NCBI GenBank assembly: GCA_963662155.1
Contig: OY759264.1
Coordinates: forward strand, 15,191,642-15,255,641
DNA: 64,000 nt
Source of the DNA: Lamellibrachia columna
Lineage: Eukaryota > Annelida > Polychaeta > Sabellida > Siboglinidae
Reading direction: 5' to 3'
Made by a program: the position numbers and the translations under genes. The notes under the pieces were generated by a model. That model had not been told where the DNA came from. It ran no database searches and saw only the letters and a program-made list of their open reading frames with translations. This document shows, piece after piece, positions 26,901-38,400 of this stretch; within the stretch, counting starts at the first letter, position 1, and every line of letters starts with the position of its first letter.

Positions 26901-29900
26901 GAAAGTGATCCACGCAGTTGGCCCAAAGTGGGATGGCGGACGAAGTAACGAGGACAATTACCTCTATGTTGCCATCTATGAAAGCATGCAGGCTGCCGAA
27001 CGTTTGGGCCTGTCTTCAATTGCACTTCCCGCATTGAGTTGTGGCATCTTCCACTACCCACTTGATAAAGCCACCAAGACTATCGTCTCTGCTCTGAAAG
27101 ATTTCCTAGAAGACAAACAACACACATGTGTGAAGAAGGTGTCACTGGTTGATCGGTCGGAAAACATAGTCAGAGAATTAAGAAACAGTCTTGGCGTCGT
27201 GTTTGGTCGAGATGTGACATCCTCTCGACGTAGACAAGACAGTTCCCACAAGACAGGTAAATAACGATTTCGTATCTAAAAAAATGTATTATGCTATGTC
27301 AACAGCTGCCATCCATCCGCCACAATCACCACAATAGTTCATGTTTATCTTGCTCAGCAGCAGCTGACAGCCAGCAGCCACAATCACCATAATAGTTCAT
27401 GTTTATCTTGCTCAGCAGCAGCTGACAGGCAGCAGCCACAATCACCACAATAGTTCATGTTTATCTTGCTCAGCAGCAGCTAACAGCCAGCAGCCACAAT
27501 CGCCACCACAGTTCTTTGTTGATTCAACAGCTGACAACCAGTCGTCATAACCACCTCTACATTTCATATTTCTTTTGTTAACTCAACACCTAACAGCCAC
27601 CAGTTACAGTCACCACCACATTTCCTGCTTTATTTGTTATTTCAACCGCTGACCGCCAGCAGTCACATTCACCACCATATGTTATATTATATTTGTTAAT
27701 TCAACAGCTGACCGCCAGCAGTAACAATCTCCACCATATTTCATGATTATTTTATTAATTCAACAGCTGACAGCCAGTCAAAACAATCACCACCATATTT
27801 CACAGTTGTTTTTTATTAATTCAACAGCTGAAAGCCAACAGCCACAATCGCGACCACATTTTTTTGTATTCAACAGCTGAAACAAGTAGTCACAATCACC
27901 TCCATATTTCATGTTTCTTTTGTTAACTCAACAGCTAACATGCAGCAGTTACATTCACCACCACACTTTTAAAAGTCACATGGATTTTAAGAGCCTCCTA
28001 AAACGCATATCTTCCGGGTTGCATACGCATCATAAGCATCATCCAATTTATGTTTTAGTATTATTATTTTTTACTTGTTCAGTACTTAATTATATGTAAT
28101 ATTAATTTTGTATTATTATCTCCACATGTTTTTATATAAATTTTACACCATGTTTTTACTTATTTATTATTTATTATCATATATCTTTAATAACTATCTA
28201 CTATATAACTTATTCTTTTAATTTAACATATTCTCTTCTGTCTGAATTAATTTATCATAATTTACATAACTTTTCAATGTTTTTCATATAAATGTATTTT
28301 AAGCGCCTCCGAATGGATTTATCTAGATTGATAGCGCTATACAAATGTTCTTCTTATCTTATCTTATTATTTCACGTTTTATTTGTTCCTTCAACAGCTG
28401 ATAGCCAGCAGTCACAATCACCACCATATTTTATGTTCTATTTGTTACTTCAACAGCTGACCGCCAGCAGTCACAATCACCACCATATTTCACGATTATT
28501 TTATTAATTCAACAGCTGACCAAAACAATCACCACCATATTTTACAGTTTTTGTATTAACTCAACAGCTGACAGCCAACAGCCACAATCGCCACCACAGT
28601 TTTTTTTTATTCAACAGCTGAATCCAGTCGTCACAATCACCTCCATATTTCATGTTTCTTTTGTTAACTTAACAGCTAACATCCAGCAGTCATAATCACC
28701 ACCACATTTAATTTTATGTTTGTTACTTTAACATCTGACCACCAACACTCACAGTCTCCCCCACAGTTCATGTTGTATTTGTTACTTCAACAGCTCATAA
28801 CCAGCAGTCACAATCACCACCATATTTCATGTTCTATTTGTTACTTCAACAGCTGACCGCAAGCAGTCACAATCACCACCATATTTCATGTTATATTTGT
28901 TACTTCAACAGTTGACCACAAGCAGTCACAATCACCACCATATTTCATGTTATATTTGTTACTTCAACAGCTGACCGCAAGCAGCCACAATCTCCACCAT
29001 ATTTCATGTTCTATTTGTTACTTCAACAGCTGACATCCAGCTACCACAATCACTGCTACATGTCATGTTCCTTTAATTAAATCAATAACTGACAGCCAAT
29101 TACCACAATCATCAACACTTTCAACGGTTCTTTTGTTGCACCAATAACTGAGAACCAGCCACCACAATCACCACCACATTTCACGATTGTTGTATTAATT
29201 CAACAGCTGACAGCCAGTCACCACAATCACCACCACATTTCATGTTCTATTTGTTACTGCTGCAAGCAACATTAAAAACCAGCCACCACAACATCAATCC
29301 AGGAAAATTAATGCTGTCATTACATACTTAACCTTTTCTTACAAGAACATGATTTTACAGTTAGTAAGTCTGGGTTTGGAGTACCTCTTGCGGATGACAG
29401 CCATTAGCTATTTTGATCGTTGTTTTTCACAGTCAATTTACCTTTTTGTGACGTTTTGACAACTTCCAGGTGCCATCGGTACAATTGTTAATACTGCAAG
29501 CAGCGGTCATAGAATCTTCAGAGGAGCTGAGAACCAGCCTCTACAATCACCACAACACCACCGCAGGACGCACACTGATACAGCCACAACACAACTTAAG
29601 ACACCGGAAGGCATCACACTATCGTTGTGCAAATCTGAAATCGCAAAAGAAAAGGTATATAAAAGATTACACTTTTCTTATTGTAATTATTGTAAGGAAT
29701 ACAAAAAGTTTTTTCAGTAGGGGTGGGTTTGGAGCTGATCAATGTGCAGACGATGACAGCAACGACGATACACAATGGTATTTTAAGGAAATTGTTTCAT
29801 TTCACAGGTTGACGTGATTGTCAACTCTACAAACTGTCAACTTCAACTAGAGAGGGGTTACGTGTCTAAGGCACTTCTGGACAGAGGGGGCCAAACACTT

Positions 29901-32195
29901 CAGAGAGAATGCCAACAGAACGCACCAAACGGCATCAAATGTGGAGAGGTAGTAGTGACATCTGGTGGACAACTCAAGTGTCAGTTCGTCATACACGGGG
30001 CCTGCTGCCGATGGGACGGAGGAGCTGGTAATAGCGAACAGGTGACACTTAATGATAAGCCTTATTATTTTGTATTAATTGACTGTGTATGTCATATATC
30101 GAATACAGTATGAACGGTTGATTAATAACGTCATCAAACTATCGCTTGTATTGTCACATCCCGTATTGGGCGAGTTTATGAAGAACGTTCGACTATGATG
30201 TTTAAATGTAAAACTCCACCACACGTTAGCACATGTACGCTACTGTTTCGGCAAGCCAGCCAATCGCGGTAATATTTAGCTATATATAATCAGAGTCAAC
30301 CGCATCATGCACAATATTCATTGTAAGTTAGATATACAGATACTCGTGATAGTGTATAATTGTCAATTAAAAACAACATTTTGAATGAAAACAACATTTA
30401 ATAACGTAACGTTGTAGTATTGGTAGTACATGATTTATGTTTCTTGGATGGTAATGACTCACAATCGTTCGTGGAAGCGAAATTACTTTGTTGGAAATGC
30501 ATGTGCATCAGTGTGAATCACATATATAATTGATTTTTAACGTGTACCCATGATTCCAAGTTTCTTTGATGGTACTGACCCGTAGACATCCTTAGAAGTG
30601 AATTCCTGGAAGTGTAAGTGTGAACCACTTACAGATTATATTTTGTTGCAGGTTCTGAGAACGTTTCTGGCCAACTGCTTCCAGGAAGCGGACAACAACA
30701 ACATAACATCTATAGCCATCCCACCCATTGGCACTGGCCAGTTGGACTTTGACCCACATTTTGGTGCTAACATCATGCTTGAAGAGCTATGCCAGTTCAG
30801 TCGTCGTAACCATCAGACAACACTTAGAGATGTGCGCTTTGTGGTGTATGAGAGGGACGATCGCATCATCCAGGCGAGTTCATATTTACCGTAGGGATCA
30901 CCCTCTCAACACTGCATTGGTCAACAGTGTGGTATATGTTCATTAATATATCTCAATTTCGAAGGTTGGATACACTAATCATGATATAATTCAAAACCTA
31001 GAACACTTTGTTTTGTATTCACTGTTCATTCGGCTTTAAACAAATCAGTACCTTGTAGAAAACAAGGAATCAATTCAACAACTTCGAGATGTGGTGTTAG
31101 AAGAGGATGCTACTAATCACATGGGCGGCCAGGAGAACAAACAAGTTTATATTCGAAGATTCCCTTGCTGGAAAGAGCACTTGTTGCCAACTGTGGCCAC
31201 ATCACCCGACACAACACCATTTCGACACAACAACGCGCAGGATAAGGCAAGGCCGCTACAGGAACAGCTGACTGGATCATAATTGTACAGGAATGAATCA
31301 AGCAAAGCTTACCGACCCTGTTGCGTACAACAGAAGACATATAAAGCTGGTAAAGAATATGTGGACATGGCACCCATACGACCGTCCATGTTAAGAGGTG
31401 AAGGTCAAACAAGTACTCCCATTAGTTCACAAGCAATAATCTTGGAGACTGGAATGACTGGCACGCGGAAGAGAGCAATACCTCACATAATGAGATGGAC
31501 GGATGGGCTCAGGGACACAGCGAAGCGGCCAATGGACGAGTTGGGAGAGACAACAAGAGACGGGATTGATCGGAGATAGCTTATTGTGGAAGTCACCAGA
31601 CGTCATACGATTTGACATTACACTGGAAGGCACTGTCCGGTGATAATGTTCTATGTGAACATGTTCTGTTATCAAGATGGATGTTGACGTCATTGTGTAT
31701 GGCTGAGTCCTTTAGGTGCTACCAAATATAACTGGTCACGGAAATGAAACAATATATACATTGTTTGGGTGAAGAAACACATCGTGGATAAGTTATGGTT
31801 GTTTGATGAACAGGTCTGTCAGGAACAAAGTATGCAACACTTAGAATGATGCAACGTGCAGCCCTTAATAGATATGGCATAATCTACTTTGATTGTTTTC
31901 AGTGATACATTTAAAGGCGCAACAGGCAATGCCATTTAATATAGGGTCATTGTCTTGTTTAATGCATTGATATTGTCTGTGTATGTATTACAAGTAAAGC
32001 AATGTAAATTTTAGGCATTTGAAGAAGTGCTGTTTAAGAGTTACCCAAGCAGACATGAAATAGGACGTGGACTGGCGGGTGCAAGCCCTAGACATGATGA
32101 AGGTAAAGTTCTCATCAGTTTATTAATAACACTAAATTTTACAGTTGCCACTACAGGCAAATGTAGGACACTTTCTGTAGTAGTAGTAGTAGTAA

Positions 32196-32289
<94 letters not shown>

Positions 32290-32329
32290 TGTTGTTGTTG
32301 GTGGTGTTGGTGTTGTTATTGTTGTTGGT

Positions 32330-32377
<48 letters not shown>

Positions 32378-32407
32378 CTAGTAGAAGTAGTAGTAGTAGT
32401 AGTAGTT

Positions 32408-32440
<33 letters not shown>

Positions 32441-35400
32441 TAGTAGCAGTAGCAGTAGTAGTACAACCATTACTAATATATTTATTTAAAATGCTATGCT
32501 CATAGAGGTATGGCGTAAATCAAGTTCTTTCTAATTTACTCTGAATCATGTGTGTTGATGCTGTAATAAACCTATTTATTTGCATAGGTTGTCAAATTAG
32601 TTTGCATGTTGTCAGTGTACACCCCATCAACCGTATTATTTATGGACACGTCTAAGAAGAACATCCTACTTCGCCATGGCATAGCTCTTGAATAATGTCA
32701 ACAAGGCAACCTCACAGGTGACAAGATCGAATAACCAATGCTAAGACTCCACGTTGTTAATCACCAATTATGCAGGTCAAGCACATGTGAGAAACCAGAG
32801 TACTGAATGAATATCGATATGCTCAACTCGCCACCAGCAAACGTGCTACCGAGGGAGGGGAAGCAAAAACGCTACAAAAACTCAAAACCCCGTTGAGATC
32901 CGCCTGGATAACCGGTGTAGAGCATTTTTAATAAAAACCTACCATCGTGGAAGCCGAAAAACGAGAGCGGCGGAGGGACCGTGAATGCCTTTTTCCAAAC
33001 AAATATAGGCCTAACAACATTAGCTGCATCACGGTGACGGATACAACTGATGCTACTATTGTAACGGACGTGTCTGTTGTATGCGGCTCGGTCTGAATAA
33101 CACGAATTGGCCAGCTTAGTCACAGGCGCACTCATAGATCATCATGTTCTACTATATGCGTGATTGCAAGAGAGAAAAAGAATGCCAATTAGCTTGTTTG
33201 TTAACCACTTTGCTTTTCATTGACTTCAGTTTGTTCTTACAAATGGTGCAAATAAACAGTAGTAGTATTTAAAGATTCACAGCGGACGGACGCTAACCAA
33301 CACATTTGTGTTTTGGCACTTTTCTTAATATAGTTATTGTATCTTTCAAACTAGACCTACTATTTTCATCACAAACTAGTGTCAATATATTAATTACAGC
33401 ACTTTAGCCTAATAAACGCCATAATTAATAGATTACACAGGACGTTATACTGTGTGGATATTTGTTCGGATAGTAGGAAGGGTGAACGACGGGTGCAATG
33501 TGACGGGTGTGGCGAGTGGGCACATCGGGAGTGTGTAGGATATGAGCCTGGGTCGTTTACATGCGAGATTTGTGCCAATTACTGAGTGACATGGGACATC
33601 TTTGTGAGGAAACTCAACTTTGGCCTCCAATTATTTTTCATTCAAAAAAACGGGTCTCTTTTTAAAACATATTTGAATTATACTATTTATTAAGATAGAG
33701 TATCCTGATTGTGCATACACATAGTCAATATATCGGTCTGGGGAACTGAACATAAAATGACTTTTTATGCAAATGTCAAATGTAGGTCAACCCATGCTTA
33801 AGGGGCCCACTTTATCCCCGTTCCCCGACATGGGATGAACACACCACTTCGTATGACAGATACATTACGTTTTGTAGAAAATAACTTGAAGACAGTTGTC
33901 ACTATTACCTCAAAAACTAAAATTCCTGATATTTGCCTGACATAGTTGTACATGTAATGTTCCTTAGTTTGGAGATAACATGCCATAATATGATACGTGT
34001 GCATCAACTCTTTCAATTTCATTACTTTTTTAATCAGCTAATTGTTTTCCAGATAATTTTTTAGAAATTAAAACGAATAATTAAGAAATAAATCTGTTTC
34101 TCCTTCGCCTCTAAGCAACGTTTTTGTTGAATGATATAATTGTATTATAACAGCATTTTTAGCAGTCATTGGGTGTCAGTCTTCTTTGCCAAAGTTCCGT
34201 GTTGCAATACATTGCCTTGGGCATCATCCAATGTTATCTGTGAAAGTCATTAGACCCCTTGATTGGTAATAGCTGTTCCTTTATACAAACACATCTCCTT
34301 GATGCAGTATATTTCTTCTTGGACTGTTTTACATGAATGCCTAATACTGGTAAGTGAATTGTGTAAATAATGTGATACACATCAGTTACCAATTAGCACA
34401 CCTAGTCCACATTCCCAGCTGCTTTGTGGACGTTGTGGTTAACAGTTTTCATATCATAGAAGCAAAGGTTGGCCTCTGCACCACTGTTAACTGGTTGTAT
34501 ATATTCTTGTGCAGGCGACATCGGACTGCCCGCTAACTGGACCCGTATGGGTGACAGAGAACACGTCAAACTGGAATCGCTGCACAGAAGCAGTAGTGAA
34601 TACAAGATGGTGGAGAAAGACATCATGCGCACTGCAGCGGGACATATCCGTGGCGTAACTAAGGTTAGCCTTGTGTGTCTGCGCAGGTGCACGTGTATGT
34701 ATGCGTGTGCTTTCGTGTGTGTTTGCGTGCTTGTGTGATCTTGAAAAATGCTGATGTGTTCTTACACAACAACTACACATTCATCCAGTTTTGGAGCTTG
34801 CAAAAATCATCACAATAGTTGTGCATAACATTGCCCTTAAATATGAAACCAACATATCACTGAACGACAGATTGTGTAACTTGTCTATTAATTATATTAA
34901 CTAAATGCAATTTGAATGAACACAATTATGTAATTTGATGTCAACCTTAGATTAGCACTGATAAATGCTAAGGGAATATGTTCAGATGTCTGGTGTGAGA
35001 CAACCTATTTATAGAATGTGGCCACTGCTCCCAGGGTAGATAATTATTGTATGTATCGTATCTAGCAGAAAGGGCTGACATTAGATTACGTAACTTGATA
35101 AATAATGAAGCCAACTTCGATTGCATTGGACCAAACGGTGCGGATATCTGCACTCAACAACGTAAGTACTTACATTTCATGGTGTCAATAAGTACTGAAA
35201 ATTTGTTCAGATTGCCAGTTAACAGACTGTTGAAAATTATAGATTGAAAGAGTCCAGAATCCCACTCTGTACCGCCATTATGTGCTGCGGAAAGGTGACA
35301 TAAAGAAGCGTAGAATACAACCAACAACCATTGAACGCAAGCTGTGGCATGGAACAAGTGTTGACGCCACCGGGAACATCAACAATGGTGGATTCAACCG

Positions 35401-38400
35401 TAGCTACTGTGGCAAGAATGGTTCGTATCATGGTTCAAAAACATATAAAACAAAAAGCCTACGTCTAATAATTAAACGAATAACCTGATGCTGTCTGGGG
35501 ATTCATAATTATGTTATTCTTTCCACTCCAGTGTTTGTACATATGCACACTCTCTGATGCACTCACACACAAACACATTCTCACAAGCAAACCCATATGG
35601 TGATGTGTTTATAGAGATATACCTTTCTTTGGTGATTCTATCAGAGTATGGTCAACTGTTAGCAACGTGGCTCATGAATAGGTTCATGAACAGACACTGT
35701 GAAACTGATTTGAGATCAAGCTTGATAACAATGCGCATTTGAATGTTGAACATTTGAATGTCCATTCAAATGCCTCCGTAAAATTGTAAATGCATTTGCA
35801 TTTGAAAGCGTGCCTTAAACATTTGCATTTGAATGCGACCCACAAATATTTGATTTGTCAAATGCACAATCAAATGTGACCCCACCAGCAGATAGTCTAT
35901 TGTCTTGGGTTCCCCTTCCATTCTGGCCTACCTGAATGATTAGCCTTTCATTCGTTGCCATATTTCGCAGTAAACTGTCAATTGTCTATTCCTCCCTCCC
36001 ATTTCCACCACCTCTGCAGGCCTGGAACTATGTGACTCTGTGTGTGACTCTACAGACATGTTCACGTAGTGGGACTGGTATGTAGTGGGACTTAGTGGAT
36101 ACTTAGTGGTTAATGTACTACTGTATTTCTTAAGTTACGTTGTTTTTTTTCTCCAAATAAAACAAAACATTAATATAAAGCCAAAACATTTGAAATTAAT
36201 TCAGATGCATTTGTAAATGTGTAACCAAAACATTTGCAATTGCATTTGAGTGCGACCCCAAAACATTTGAATTTGTATTTGAATGCGTTCCTGGAAAATG
36301 GCATTTGCATACGAATCAAGAGAAACATTTGCATTTGCATTCAAATGCGTTGACATGCGTTGACAATGCAATTGTTAACAAGCCTCATTGAGATATATAT
36401 CGTAAAGAAATGAACTAATAATAGTCATCTGATTCGTTAAACGTAAATATTATTGTAAGTTATTGTCAGAACATCCTACCGGAAACACTGCAATAACAGT
36501 CCCTCTCTAAATTCCAGTAAGATAGCTTTATCATCCTAGTACACGCACTCACTCATCCCTTATCCGGGCCGATCGTAGGGGTGCGCGTTTGGAGGCTTCC
36601 ACAGTGATCTTTCTCCATCTGGACCGGTTGTGGGCAGCATCGCATAATTCCTGTGGTTCCAGACCTGTGCACTCTCGAATGTTGTCCATGTACATTTATT
36701 GTAGTATTCCTTGTTTTCTGCCACCTTTGACCGTGCCTTGTAGTATTTCTTTGGTAAGTGTGTTGTGTCTGGTTGTATGACCAAACCATTGGAGTTTTAG
36801 GCGTTCTACTGTGGCCAAAAACGGTTCTTGTGGTCCTGCGGCTTCGGCGATGGCTTGCATTACTGATATATTTGTTATGTTGTTTCTGTAAGAAATGTTT
36901 AGGATCGTTTTGAAAAATGTAATCTCAAATGCGGCTATTTTTCTTTCGGACTCGGCTTTCAGGGTCCAGCTTCCACATCCGTATGTCAGTACTGATACAA
37001 CCAGGCTTTTATAGAGTCATATCTTTGTTACCTTTTTGATGGTGTTGTTGCTCCATATCTTCTTGAGTCTTGCTATCGCTGATGTTGCCAGGTTCATCCG
37101 TATGCGTATTTCCTCGGAGGAGTCGCCCTCAGAGTAGATGATCGACCCGAGGTACTTGAATAATGTTTCATCTTCGAGGCGTTTTCCATTCATTAATGTA
37201 GTAGTTCTTGGCGCTTTTCTGCCGTTGACTATGATCTTGCTCTTTTCTGCACTTAAATTAGGTTGCTGATCTCTCTACAGTTTATCGATATCGTGCCACT
37301 GAAGTTGTGTAGAGCTTATTGCATGATATTTTCAAGGCATAAGTTAAACAGCACTGGCGACAAAAGGCATCCCTGGCGTACTCCGACCGATGTTCGAAAC
37401 GATTGTCCAATTTCTCCTTCGTGTAGCACTGCACTCGTTAATGGTCCATCTAGCGAATCGAGTAGTGTCACAAGTCATTTGTCAATGTTATAGCGTCGCA
37501 TTACTCGTCAAAGGTCTTTGTGCCACACACGATCAAATGGCTTTTTGAAGTCGATGAAATTGTGATATAGGTCTTGATGGTGATCAACGTGTTTCTTGAT
37601 TAGCAGTCTTATATTGAAGATTTGTTCGGTTGTGCTTCTTTTCGACAGGAAGCCTTCTTGTTCTTCTGATAGCAGTTCTTCTGCTTTGCCTTCGGTTTAG
37701 TATGATTCTTAGCATTATTTGGCTGGGATGGCTGACCAGACGTATTGTTCTGTTGTTCTTCAGCAGCGTAAGTTCCCTTTCTGTGATATAGTTAATATGA
37801 GCGATTTCGTCCACTCTTCTGGCCAAGTCTTGGTTTCCCATATCTTTTGGCATATGATAATGACTGTGTCTGTCATTGCCTCCCCATCACGTTTGATAAG
37901 TTCAGCTGGTACGTTGTCGACGCTGGGGGGTTTTGTGTCTTAACATTCGTATTGCATCTTCTACTTTTTCATTTTGAGGCGGTGTACCGAGGATGCTGTC
38001 GTCTGTGTTCAGTTCGTAGTTGTCGAGTTCTTCGCAGTACCCGGTCCATCTCCGAAGTACTGCCTTTTTCGGCACGGAGGGGGCCGTTTTTGTCTTCGAT
38101 GTTTGACGATTGGCCTGACCTTTATTTTGTGGGCTTTCAACATGGAATAAGCCTGTCTGGTGTTGTTTCCCTTCATTCCAGTCCCTATTTCCGTGCACCG
38201 TTCGATTATGCAGTCGTTCATTGCTTTTCTCATTCTTTTTCTGATGTCTTTATTTAGTTCTCGGTACTATTTGTGCGCTTCTTCGTTTATGGTTCGTTTC
38301 TTTTTCAGCTCTCGTCTCTGGTCGCAACGCTTCAATATGCCGTCAGGAACCCATGGCTGTCACTTGATCTTTGGTTTGCATAGGACTTCCTTAGTGGTGT

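Noticed and set aside
32027..32466. Poly-Val and poly-Thr ORFs of about 140 codons
   Set aside because: They are translation of the GTA triplet array. The first codons are PARP exon 19, after which the donor is used.
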